Assembly (NCBI GenBank): GCA_938743325.2
Contig: OW568876.1
Location: 620,001 to 684,000, forward strand
DNA: 64,000 bases
Origin: Pycnococcus provasolii
Taxonomy: Eukaryota; Chlorophyta; Pseudoscourfieldiophyceae; Pseudoscourfieldiales; Pycnococcaceae
Direction of reading: 5' to 3'
The notes beneath the pieces are model-generated. The model saw only the letters and a list, made by a program, of their open reading frames with translations, did not search any database and had not been told where the DNA came from. The translations under genes were made by a program, and so were the position numbers. This document shows, one piece after another, positions 10,116-19,117 of the stretch. Every line of letters begins with the position of its first letter. The stretch's first letter is position 1.

Positions 10116-10200
10116 GGTAAAACAAAGTTACAATTCAATAATTATACTACATACTTGTGGTAGTCCATCCATGAAAGTCTCACGAGTTCGAATTTATCTG

Positions 10201-10463
10201 CGCCGTTCTCGCCCGAGCGTAAGCTCTACAAGACTCGCACGGCTGCGCCGTTCTCGCCCGAGTGTAAGCTCTACAAGATGAAGACTCGCACGGCTGCTTA
10301 AGCCGTTCTCGCCCGAGTGGCCGAGTGTAAGCTCTACAACAAGACTCGCACGGCTGCGATTGCGCCGTTCTCGCCCGAGTGTAAGCTCTACAAGATGAAG
10401 ACTCGCACAACAAGGCTGCTTAAGCCGTTCTCGCCCGACGAGTGTAAGCTCTACAAGACTCGG
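10201..10463. repeat. Five tandem ~45-60-bp units downstream of the two-exon gene
   Basis: Each unit contains GCCGTTCTCGCCCGAGTGTA, AGCTCTACAAGA and GACTCGCACGGCT. Units differ by small in-unit insertions (TGAAGA, GGCCGA, ACA), so lengths vary. There are no unique spacers, so this is a minisatellite. A 77-codon minus-strand frame across it is a by-product of the repeat. Confidence 0.85.
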
Positions 10464-10508
10464 ACGTTACCCCCCTTAAGGCCTTAAGGGAATTCTACCA
10501 AGGTAGAA

Positions 10509-10551
10509 TAGGGTTAGCGAGCGGTTAGGGTTAGGGTTAGGGTTAGGGTTA
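10509..10551 (+). repeat. Interstitial telomeric repeat (TTAGGG)4
   Basis: Four exact TTAGGG copies plus a trailing TTA, preceded by a degenerate GGGTTAGCGAGCGG. Genes flank it on both sides, so this is internal and not a chromosome end. Just upstream are two palindromes (CCTTAAGGCCTTAAGG and TTCTACCAAGGTAGAA). Confidence 0.9.
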
Positions 10552-10713
10552 CGCCCGCCTCTTCTCTTCTGGTTTCCCGCGGGCGGAAACGTACGTTTGA
10601 CTTTCCATTTCGAAGTGCATAATAAGCTTAAGCATACGCATACGTCGGCTTAAGCGTTTGAATCAAGCTTAAGCTCAGCTGTCAGCTATAGGATACGCGT
10701 ACCTACTGGTGTA

Positions 10714-10744
10714 GTACGTGTACGTGTACGTGTACGTGTACGTG
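10714..10744. repeat. (TACGTG)n hexanucleotide microsatellite
   Basis: Five tandem TACGTG copies upstream of the thioesterase-like gene. Nothing else recognisable lies between 10552 and 10908 apart from TTAAGC-rich AT words and CTCTTCTCTT pyrimidine runs. Confidence 0.8.
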
Positions 10745-10908
10745 CCGTTATTAAAACTGCTCACGTAGTCACGCTCACGGCGGGTTACAACGGGCGGGTT
10801 AGGCCCTAGGGTCCTTCTCGGCTGTTTCTTCTCTTCTCAGCTACTCGAGTCAGTACTGGGCCCCAGTTGATTCTCTTCTCTTCTCTTCATTCCTATATAT
10901 ATATATAT

Positions 10909-13248
10909 ATGCGCGTGAAAGGCGCCTCAGGCTCGTCCACAGGGGTCTCGGATTCCACCAATACTGGGCCAAGCACCACCTCCACCTCAGGAGGAGGAAG
11001 TTTAACTGGCATGTCATCTTCTCCCCCCCCTGTGTTGGAGGCTTCGGAATCATGGCCTTGTGTCTCCTCCGTGATTGACGCATGCGTGCATAGTTTGATT
11101 TTATCTGGTATGAAACTTCATGGCTTAAAACGATCGTCGCTTCTAGTCGTTCGGCCTCCTCTAAGTGGGGGAAGTCGTTCGACAAATGTGTTCAGTCATT
11201 CAGGTACTCATAGTAGGGAGGGCGTTAAGGCAGCGCGTGTGGGTGGTGTTCATGCAAGTGGTGCGGCCGCGCCTGGCGTGGCCTGGCCAGTTATTGACGT
11301 GGCACTGCACTATGACGCTAGGCGTGACCTTGAGGCACCAGCACTTGGCGCGAAAATTGCGGAAGCGTCTGATGTCGCACTCGACGCTGTCGCGCTTCCC
11401 GTCGCCGTGCTGCAGTTGTGGCAGGAGGGGGCGCTTAAGCTCGACGCGCCGATCGAGGCGATCATGGCACAGTCCGACGACACGTCGCCCGCTGTTGCGC
11501 GGTGCACGCACATGAGCCCTGCACAGCTGCTAGCGATCGTCGGCGCACCCGTACCGGACGAAGGGAAAAAGGAAGCCACCGCCAGGCGACTGCCTACCGC
11601 GGGGGAGGCGAGGCACGTGCTCGAGAAGGTTGTCGAACAGGCTGCGGGCACAAGCTTCGCGAGCTACGTCGAGAAGCGAGTCATCCACCTGCGACGAGAC
11701 GCTACCGCGATGGAAAAGATGCGAGTACTGCTTCGTGCTCTGGTGCTGCCACTCTTCGACAGCGCGTCGGACCACGGCCTTAACCCAAAGGGTGGTGGTG
11801 AGGGTGTACTCAGCGTCGAGGTTCTGAACAGACTCCATAGGATGGCCGAGAGCGTCACGGAGAACGGCGGAGACGCTGCGGGCGCGGCGAGTGGCAACAA
11901 CGCAAACAACCGACTTGGGCTCGGATTCCGGTCGTCAGCACTCTGGCACGGCGGCCCGCGGGTCCTCTGGCAGCACCATGGAGGTGGCGCCGCAGATGGC
12001 GGGAGCTCGCTCCTTTTTGTTCTGCCGAGCAACCGCCTCGCCTTCTGGCTCGTCACCAGCAGCGATCTCGCGGGTAGAACGAGACAAGACTCGTGGAACT
12101 CTCGGTCGAACGCCCCGCTCTTCATCGCGCATCTGGGAGGGGCCTCGGCGCACACGGCACCGCCGATGTCCTCCTCGCCAGATCGCTTCACCGCCGAAGT
12201 TGCTGAGAACTTTGCAACACAGTTCCTACCCCATCTCGCAGGAACGGGCAGCCTGCATCTTCGAGCAGACCAGTGCTCGCCCATCTCGCCGTCGAAAGCC
12301 CTACAATCTGGCGGCAACATGCCTGTGATCACCACCGTGCCTCGCACATCTGAATGGCTGCAGCCACTGCCACCACATCGCTCAGATCCTGCGATCGAGC
12401 TTCTCGTGTTCCCATGTGCGGGAGCCTCCGCGCCCGGTGCCTACGAAGCTTGGTCGGCAAGCCTTCCCAGCTACGTGCAGGTGCATGCCGTGCTTCTTCC
12501 GATGCGCGGTGCGAGGGCGGGCGAGAACATGCCGTGCGAGAACCTCGAGGAGCTTGCCCACTTTGTGGCATTGGCGGCACGCTCCGTGCTCTCAAGCAAC
12601 AAGCTGCACGCCCCGTACGTGCTCTTCGGGCACGGATTTGGCGCGCTGCTTGCGTACGAATTTGCCCTGCAAGCTCGCGACATTCTCGGACGCGCGCCGG
12701 TTGCGCTGTTCGTGAGTGGCGCAGAGTGCCCTGGGTTCCGCAAGGCGAGGCAGACAGCGGCTTCGTCGGCGAGCGAAAGTGATGCGCATGGTGCGATATC
12801 CAGCCTAGGTTCTGAGGCAGCATTGCAAGTACACAACGCCACTCGTGCGTCGCGGCGTGTTCCAACACACCTGCGCGCCAATCCTCTGATGCTCCGCGCG
12901 ATGGCAAACACACTTCAGAGCGATCTCTTGATGGAAGAGAGGTACCTTGATACTGCACAGTATCCACCGCTGCAGGTGTCGTGTCCTGTGCACGCGTTTG
13001 CAGGCGCCGACGACTCGGAAGTGTCTGAGGAGGCGCTTGTTGCGTGGGAGGAGGTGGGCGCGAAGGCGAGCACTTCGCAGCGCGTGAGTGGCGACCATCA
13101 CTACCTCGACGATACGCGCACGCGCGAGCATCTCATTGCGTCACTGGTGCAACTCCTGACGGAACAGCTCGCACCATCACGCGCCAGTTGGGTGGAACGT
13201 TTGATTGGCTTCGACCGGTCGAACAACCTCGTCGGCGCAAATTTCTGA
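10909..13248 (+). CDS. Fusion of class-C beta-lactamase-like and type-II thioesterase-like domains, both apparently catalytically dead
   Basis: A 779-residue protein if ATG 10909 is used; this ATG follows a TA microsatellite, and a later Met near residue 37 is also possible. Residues ~100-450 resemble the beta-lactamase/transpeptidase-like family: VAVLQLWQEGALKLDAPI matches the helix after the catalytic serine, and WQHHGGG..GGSSLLFVLP matches the third (K/H-T/S-G) motif. The SxxK positions read ALDA (157-160). Residues ~505-765 resemble GrsT-type thioesterases: ELLVFPCAGASAPGAYEAW, LPMRGAR, LFGHGFGALLAYEFA, then an acidic turn and the GDHHYL histidine motif. The nucleophile elbow is GHGFG where GHSxG is expected, with Gly at residue 576. 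Family members hydrolyse beta-lactams/esters or release acyl chains from NRPS/PKS carriers. Here a binding or regulatory role is inferred. No NRPS/PKS gene is nearby. Confidence 0.75.
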   Translation: MRVKGASGSSTGVSDSTNTGPSTTSTSGGGSLTGMSSSPPPVLEASESWPCVSSVIDACVHSLILSGMKLHGLKRSSLLVVRPPLSGGSRSTNVFSHSGTHSREGVKAARVGGVHASGAAAPGVAWPVIDVALHYDARRDLEAPALGAKIAEASDVALDAVALPVAVLQLWQEGALKLDAPIEAIMAQSDDTSPAVARCTHMSPAQLLAIVGAPVPDEGKKEATARRLPTAGEARHVLEKVVEQAAGTSFASYVEKRVIHLRRDATAMEKMRVLLRALVLPLFDSASDHGLNPKGGGEGVLSVEVLNRLHRMAESVTENGGDAAGAASGNNANNRLGLGFRSSALWHGGPRVLWQHHGGGAADGGSSLLFVLPSNRLAFWLVTSSDLAGRTRQDSWNSRSNAPLFIAHLGGASAHTAPPMSSSPDRFTAEVAENFATQFLPHLAGTGSLHLRADQCSPISPSKALQSGGNMPVITTVPRTSEWLQPLPPHRSDPAIELLVFPCAGASAPGAYEAWSASLPSYVQVHAVLLPMRGARAGENMPCENLEELAHFVALAARSVLSSNKLHAPYVLFGHGFGALLAYEFALQARDILGRAPVALFVSGAECPGFRKARQTAASSASESDAHGAISSLGSEAALQVHNATRASRRVPTHLRANPLMLRAMANTLQSDLLMEERYLDTAQYPPLQVSCPVHAFAGADDSEVSEEALVAWEEVGAKASTSQRVSGDHHYLDDTRTREHLIASLVQLLTEQLAPSRASWVERLIGFDRSNNLVGANF

Positions 13249-13434
13249 TTTGTAAATACAGTATTACCATAATGGATGAAACAAAGTGTCTTACAAAGCG
13301 CCTTACCACAATAGAACCCTCGAAAATCACCAGCGACATGTGGGCTGGACGGTGAAACGTGAATGGTGTAGGTGGACGACCGTCGGACGAAGAAAAACTT
13401 CGATCCTTTCTGCTGAATGAGGGGCCATCGCAGG

Positions 13435-13996
13435 TTAGGAGGTGGCAGCCTTCTCCGCACCTGCGTCATCGTCCTTGAAGTTGACGATCTCGTCGAAGTT
13501 GGCGCTCTTGTCCAGAGCAATCTCCACCTTTGCCTTCTGCACGGTACGCCCGTTGTCCAGCGTCACGTCGACGACGCTCGTTTGTATGCGTTTGGTCTCA
13601 GCCAACCCGTTGTTTTTGAGGATCTCCGCCACCGTTACCACGGTCGAGGTGGCTGACATATGGTTGTTGTGTGAGAGCAAAGGTTGGTTTTTTATTTGGT
13701 GTGTGTGTGTAAGTCTGTGCTTGCTAAAATCAATGTTATTCTCACTTTTGTTTTTGTGCATTTGCATCAGTGATGATCAACTTACCCAGCCCAAGTGCGG
13801 AGAGGTCGACTTGCCCGTTTATTGATAAGAGTTTTTTCGCAAGGTTCACGTAGAAAAACAGCGGCTTTTTCGTCGCAGACACCTGTATGCGCGTGTTCAC
13901 AGAAAAAGAACCAGGGTCCGCCATACCCACCGTATCCATACGCGCCCCCAACGCCATACCACCAGGCATATTCATATCACCCTCCGAGGAAACCAT
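13435..13996 (-). CDS. Alba-domain DNA/RNA-binding protein (two exons)
   Basis: Exon 1 is 13996..13786 and exon 2 is 13652..13435. A GTAAGT...TCAG intron of 133 bases joins them in phase 1 to give 142 residues. Exon 1 contains RIQVSATKKPLFFYVNLAKK and GQVDLSALGLG. Exon 2 continues ATSTVVTVAEILKNNGLAE, so the splice restores the continuous Alba fold seen in plant and protist Alba-like proteins (motifs: RIRVSAxxxxxFYVNLAKRxL, SGLGxAxxxVVxVAEILKxxG). A short acidic tail follows. Alba proteins bind nucleic acids, control translation or mRNA stability in protists and plants, and are chromatin proteins in archaea. The unspliced frames each break within a few codons of the junction. Confidence 0.9.
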
Positions 13997-16102
13997 ATAT
14001 CCAGATATCGTATCGTATCGTAAGTTACTCTGGCAAGACGTGCTTATGCGACAAGAGACGGACGTTTGCGTGCTAATATAATAATACTACCAAATATTCG
14101 TATGTAAGTGTTTTGGGCGAAGGTCCGGCGACTTGCAGCTCAGCTGCCACCTGGAGAGACTTTAGGACGCGACGATCCCCGAATTTGGCGGCCTTAAACC
14201 CTTAACATTTGCTGGAATGAAATCCCCGAATTACTGTGTGCGGCCGCATGGCAATCCCCGAAATGATTACTTTGTAAGACGCGTGTGTTTCTTGCAGGTG
14301 GAGGCGTGCTTGCGTGCAGTTTCTTTGCTTAGGACTTGGGACTTTGGCAGGCTTTCGAGGCCGAGGCCGTCTCGAAAAGGCTGGCGCTATACGGGTACAC
14401 ATGGCTGCCTGCGCCTATTCGACCCGTCTTTTCCTTGGTCTTTTAGAGAGGAGGGGCGTTTTCCAGTTGAAGGTTTCTGTACCACGGGTCTACGGCCAGT
14501 GCCGGTACCCGGTACGACGAACCCTTGCGAACCAAGTGAGTGAGTCGAGACTCGTCGCACGACGACCTGCGTGACCTGACTGACCTGCCTGCCTGACTGC
14601 CTGTGTGCTTGAGAAATGCACCCTGATGAAGGAACGAGTTCGCCAACAGAACGTCAAGGCGAAGGCGAAATGGCCATCATCACTCCACTGATCAGTTGGA
14701 CTGATGCGATATGCGTAGCAGTACTGTACTGTACTGCACGCATCGTCGCCGATCAGTCGGGCGAAGTTAATAGGCGATGGCGATCGACAATCGATCGACA
14801 ATCGATCGTCCGGACAATCATCGGCGATGGACCGAGACCACCGGACAGGACGATTGCCGATCGCTCGGACTGTCGGACGTTTTCCTTTTAGAAGTACCGC
14901 ATCCCGTGATTTGGTGAAATGTGTGAAATGGAATGAAGTAGGTCGTTTTCCCTGTTCAGGCCGGTATAGGTAGAACAGTGCCGGACTGCCGGAGGTAACC
15001 CGATGGACCTCGCTCGCTCGAGGTCGTTTTGTCAGAAGTCGCTTTCTCGAGGCCTTCTTCGGCCTCGCTCGCTCCGTCCGGTCGCCCTAAAGGTAAAGGT
15101 AATGGATGGTCTCTTCGTCTAACGGAGACTCTAGAGGAGCTGTTTTGGTTGGGCCGGCCCACTAGCGTTCGCCATAAACTGTTCTCGTCGCCTGTCGCCT
15201 GTCGTCTCGGCTCTGCCATCGGGACCCACAGGGCACAGGTCAGGGAAACCCACAGGCAGAGTGGCAGACAGGTGTGAACTGTGAGGTAGGTGGGGTGTTC
15301 TTTGGGTGCGTTTGTGTTGTGTGCTCGCCAAACCAGCTTTTCCCAGTTCTCGTATGTAAGTACTACCGTACCGTTCTCCCCTAACATACACGCACGCCGA
15401 CGTTGTCCAAGCCACTCTGAAACCTATTCGTGTTTTCCGGGGTGTTCTCGCTATTCAGTTCGCGAACTTTACAGGTGCACCTTAAGAAGTTGTGCTGTAA
15501 GGGCGTGTCTTCGCTCAGGGCTGTAAGCTGGTTGTAAGGCTTTGTAAGGTGGTTAAGTACAGGTGAGTGCCGCCAAACACAGGTGAGTGAGTGAGTGAGT
15601 GAGTATGGGGGGCGTGATGACAGGGTGCCGATGACGGACGGTTCGTGTGGAAGGAAAGGGGGCAGGTAGTCCGACTCGGTCATCACTCGCGTTTTCGTGC
15701 TGAACTCGACGTTACTCTCACGGTGGTTGTGTTCATCGCGTGTGTGGTTGGCCGCCGTGGCGTCTTGTGACTCGCTCAGAAGGTGTTTCTGCAAACCGTC
15801 TCGGGACGTCTGCGTTCAACCAAGAAGCTCCTGCGGTTGCAAGGAGGAAGACGAACAGACGGAAGCCAGAACATCAAACCTGTGCCGATGCCACGATACC
15901 AAGGACGCGTGCCGCCACACTCGCGAGCAACGTTTTTGCGCTCGAAGTTGCACAGCCTTCCCTTCTCGTGGCGCTTTGTGTGATGGGATGGGCCGGCCCA
16001 TCGAAGAATATGATATGACGACAAAACGCTTGACTCACAACACGACTTCACGCCCTTCACACCCAACTCCTTAACCGAAATACAATACACAGAACCGATA
16101 CA
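13997..16102. other. 2.1-kb intergenic region, no gene recognised
   Basis: Between the divergent Alba and PACRG genes. It holds CGATCG-rich palindromic simple sequence near 14750-14870, a (GAGT)n run at about 15583-15603, GTAC/TACC words, and TTTCTTGCAGG at 14288-14298 like that near 8500. Open frames are short and without recognisable domains. Leader exons of PACRG cannot be excluded. Confidence 0.5.
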
Positions 16103-17035
16103 ATGGCAGAAGTTGCGGATATGAAGACGCGCGACGTCGCGGGTGAGCTGTTCACGAAGACGTACCGCGATGCGAAGATTGTGGGCAAGTTGACCGAGAA
16201 GGCCAACTACGAGACTGGCTCGTGCTTTGACATGACCGTCTCGAACCTCGGCCGTGCCGGTGCACACCACCTGAAGATGCACGGCGACATCCCCAAGTGG
16301 TCCGGATGCACGTTGAGTCACATCTACCCGACGGGAAAGAAGACGCCTGCGGACTTCACGCGCAAGGGCGACGGTGCAAAGCTCCAGGCCACGTCGCGCG
16401 TTGTGATGCCGGCGAAGCCGACGCCGCCGTCCGCGGAAGCGTACAAGAAGCGCAGCAACCCGCCCAACTCACAGTTCCGTAAATTCTACGAGCGTGGTGA
16501 CTTGCCCGTGGCCATCGAGCACCGGGGGATGAAGAACGTCATCAGCTGGAAGGTTGAGGTTGAGAAGCTCGACTACCACCACTACCTGCCCATCTTCTTC
16601 GACGGCATTCGGGAGAAGGAGGAGCCGTACCGCTTCCTCGCCATCAAGGGCGTCGAGGACATGCTCGCAAAGGGCGGCACGAAGATCCTGCCCGTGATCC
16701 CGCAGCTCATCATCCCGATCAAGACGGCACTGAACACGCGCGACGAGTCGTGCGTGTGCATCACGCTGCAGCTGCTGCAGAAGCTCGTCGACAGCGGCGA
16801 CCTGATTGGCGAGGCGCTCGTGCCGTACTACCGCCAGATCCTGCCTATCCTTAACCTGTTCAAGAACAAGAACATGAACCTCGGTGACGGCATCGACTAC
16901 GCGCAGCGCCAAAAGGTGTGCCTTGGCGAGCTCATCACGGAGACGCTGCAGCTATTCGAGCAGCGCGGCGGAGAGGATGCCTTCATCAACATCAAATACA
17001 TGGTGCCCACGTACGAGAGCTGCGTCAACCTCTAA
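16103..17035 (+). CDS. PACRG: PACRG (parkin co-regulated gene protein)
   Basis: A 310-residue protein from ATG 16103. The C-terminal two-thirds is the PACRG armadillo/HEAT-like domain: [51 protein letters not shown], a [20 protein letters not shown] helix, [19 protein letters not shown] and [11 protein letters not shown]. These blocks are almost invariant from algae to mammals. PACRG is a microtubule inner-junction protein linking A- and B-tubules of ciliary doublets, where it partners FAP20. The N-terminal ~110 residues are lineage-variable and basic. No introns. Convergent with eL30. Confidence 0.97.
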   Translation: MAEVADMKTRDVAGELFTKTYRDAKIVGKLTEKANYETGSCFDMTVSNLGRAGAHHLKMHGDIPKWSGCTLSHIYPTGKKTPADFTRKGDGAKLQATSRVVMPAKPTPPSAEAYKKRSNPPNSQFRKFYERGDLPVAIEHRGMKNVISWKVEVEKLDYHHYLPIFFDGIREKEEPYRFLAIKGVEDMLAKGGTKILPVIPQLIIPIKTALNTRDESCVCITLQLLQKLVDSGDLIGEALVPYYRQILPILNLFKNKNMNLGDGIDYAQRQKVCLGELITETLQLFEQRGGEDAFINIKYMVPTYESCVNL

Positions 17036-17457
17036 ACAACTAGTGCGAGATAAAAGGCGGGCACACTCGTGTGTGTGTGGTGGTTGGGAACACGCGGCTG
17101 GGATTATTTTTGTCTGTGTATTGTGCCAAGGGAAGACGACAATAGTAATCACGTTCGCGCTATTTTCTGTTGATAAGACTTGACTTGACTTGACAATCTA
17201 TCATGGTGGTAGGTTTTGGTTTGGAGGTAGAGCACGCACACACCGTCACGACTGACTTTAAGCCCCAGCTAGCTCGCTTGTTTCTCTGTTTTTTTTATCT
17301 AGCAAAACGAAAAACGAAAAACGAAAGTTGAAAGAGATGTTGAAGGTGAAGAGTAAAGTAACAAGACTTCTGGTGGTGCATCACAGCGAAAAGACCAGAC
17401 GGCATAAGGTGAGTATCTCCGTGACTGTGCTGTTCCACCGCGCGCGAAGGCACGGAG
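17036..17457. other. Intergenic region between convergent PACRG and eL30
   Basis: Holds likely 3' UTRs of both genes, a (GACTT)n-like run near 17178-17193, AAACGAAAAACG repeats near 17303-17325 and a T8 run. No gene seen. Confidence 0.6.
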
Positions 17458-17805
17458 TTACTTCGCCGCAGCTCCCTCCGCCTCGGTTTTGAGGATGTCG
17501 CTGTCACCGGCGTCCGAGATGGAGAGAACACCGATTCGGTAGTAGCGACCGCATGCGGTTCCAAGGTCGATGTTTGTTCCTGCGTAGTGGTGGACCATGG
17601 TCTTGGAGAGCATGGCGTAGTACTCGAGTTCACTTTTGCGTAGCGGCGGGCAGTTGGACGCAATCAAGATGAGCTTGGACTTTCCCCCTCGGAGTGATTT
17701 CAAAGTAGTTTTGTACCCGAGTGTGTATTTTCCAGACTTCATCACGAGTGAGATCTTCGGGTTGATTCCCGAGTCTTTCTTCTTCTTACCAGCAGTGACA
17801 GCCAT
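17458..17805 (-). CDS. RPL30: 60S ribosomal protein eL30
   Basis: A 115-residue protein of usual family length, intronless, from the ATG at 17805. Signature blocks: [37 protein letters not shown] (here [10 protein letters not shown]), [20 protein letters not shown] and the DAGDSDI C-terminus. eL30 belongs to the L7Ae/L30e kink-turn-binding fold and sits in the large subunit at an intersubunit bridge. Divergent from eS25 with 347 bases between the start codons, so the two ribosomal protein genes probably share a bidirectional promoter. Confidence 0.98.
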   Translation of the reverse strand: MAVTAGKKKKDSGINPKISLVMKSGKYTLGYKTTLKSLRGGKSKLILIASNCPPLRKSELEYYAMLSKTMVHHYAGTNIDLGTACGRYYRIGVLSISDAGDSDILKTEAEGAAAK

Positions 17806-18152
17806 GGTGAATAACTAAAATGCTACGAGGAGCGTAGAATGATGCAGCAGAGACAAGAAACAGCGTGCGCAACAACTCAAAGGGAGAGGGGAGGGGAGAA
17901 GGGTTGTCGCCGCCGACACCAGGGGGGAGGGGACCCCGGTTCACACACCTAAGAGGGAGAGGGAGGCGCAAAGCAAATCGACGGGGACGATTAAGAGAGG
18001 ACTTTCAAGGCGTGGGAGCCCGGGGGGAGGGGATCCCGGTTCCGCCCCCCCCGAAAGTGTTTGTCGCCGCCGACCCCTCCCTCTCCTCGCCCTTCCCTTT
18101 CCTTTCCGGAGCCTGCCTTTTTGGGAATCATTGCTTCGAGAGAGTTTGCAAC
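17806..18152. promoter_or_regulatory. Shared divergent promoter region of eL30 and eS25
   Basis: 347 bases between the two ATGs. A block reading TTGTCGCCGCCGAC occurs twice (about 17905 and 18060), and a GGGGGGAGGGGACCCCGGTTC / GGGGGGAGGGGATCCCGGTT pair occurs between them. This duplicated arrangement would suit shared activator sites. No TATA box is evident. The regulatory role is inferred from gene arrangement. Confidence 0.5.
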
Positions 18153-18946
18153 ATGGTACGTGGTGCTCTCCCTTTGTGTTTCTTGTGGAGTGGTGTTCGG
18201 TGGTGTGTGTTGGGTGCTCTTGGGGTTGGTGGTTTTGACGTGTGTTTGGTGCTCTTGGTGTTTTTGGTGTTGGTCTTTTCCATAGGTGTGTGCCTCGCAC
18301 GCACGCACGACGACGACGACGACGTGATGACGACGATGCGGATTCGATTTCGTTTGCACTTTGGCACTTTTCATGAGCCTGTTGTGTGTGGTGTTTGACA
18401 GAAAAAAAGGTCGGTCGATCGGAAAGAAAGAAAGAAAGAAAGAGAAACGGCGTTTTTCGGCGCAGCGACGTCAGGTTGTTGTGGTGTCAGTTTGGGGAAG
18501 GGAGACGAGACGTGCACACATCCAAAACAACGCATCAAAATCACAAAACTCACAAAAGTCCAACCCTTACCACCCCCCTCACCATGAAATCGAACGCATA
18601 ACAACAACAACAACAACAACAGCCGCCGAAGATACAAAAGTCCAAGGAGGAGAAGGCCCGTGCCGCCATGGCTGGTGGCAAGGGCAAGAAGAAGAAGTGG
18701 TCCAAGGGAAAGACGAAGGAGAAGGTGAACAACTTCGTGCTTTTCGACCAGCCCACGTACGACAAGCTCATGGCTGAGGTGCCCAAGTACAAGATGATCA
18801 CAACGTCGATCCTCGCGGACCGCCTGCGCCTCAACGGCTCGCTCGCGCGCAAGGCGATCAAGCTTCTGCTGTCGGAGGGCAAGATCAAGCCCGTGGTAGA
18901 GCACGGGCGTCAGTCCATCTACACGCGTGCAACAGCACAAGCGTAA
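18153..18946 (+). CDS. RPS25: 40S ribosomal protein eS25; first coding exon is only the ATG
   Basis: Exon 1 is the codon ATG at 18153-18155, followed at once by GTACGT. The intron (467 bases) ends CAACAACAACAACAACAG. Exon 2 is 18623..18946. The product is 108 residues and starts [21 protein letters not shown], which matches the usual eS25 start (MPPK...); an ATG at 18668 would lose this conserved leader. Core motifs: [52 protein letters not shown]. eS25 is a small-subunit head protein near the E site, needed for IRES and RAN translation in other eukaryotes. Divergent from eL30. Confidence 0.95.
18156..18622 (+). other. eS25 intron splitting the start codon from the body
   Basis: Begins GTACGTGG directly after ATG and ends in (CAA)n-CAG. 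It contains TGTTTTGG/GTTTGGTG-rich sequence, a (GAAA)n run near 18425-18441 and ACGACG repeats. Small open frames inside are intronic. Confidence 0.88.
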
Positions 18947-19117
18947 ATCTGTGTATGCTCATTCGGTAACGGCATGATGTTTACTTCGTCCAACTCACCT
19001 TCCAACCCTTTTGTTGTTGTCGTCGCATTCGCCACCAACCAACCTACAACCCACAACACGAAAACAGCCAAAATAAAGAAATTCTCTCATACGTAACATA
19101 AACGGGTGACCAATGCC

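Noticed and set aside
10185-10200. tRNA T-arm-like GAGTTCGAATT
   Set aside because: No matching acceptor, D or anticodon stems nearby; chance word. A GGTTCGAAC near 39976 was rejected for the same reason.
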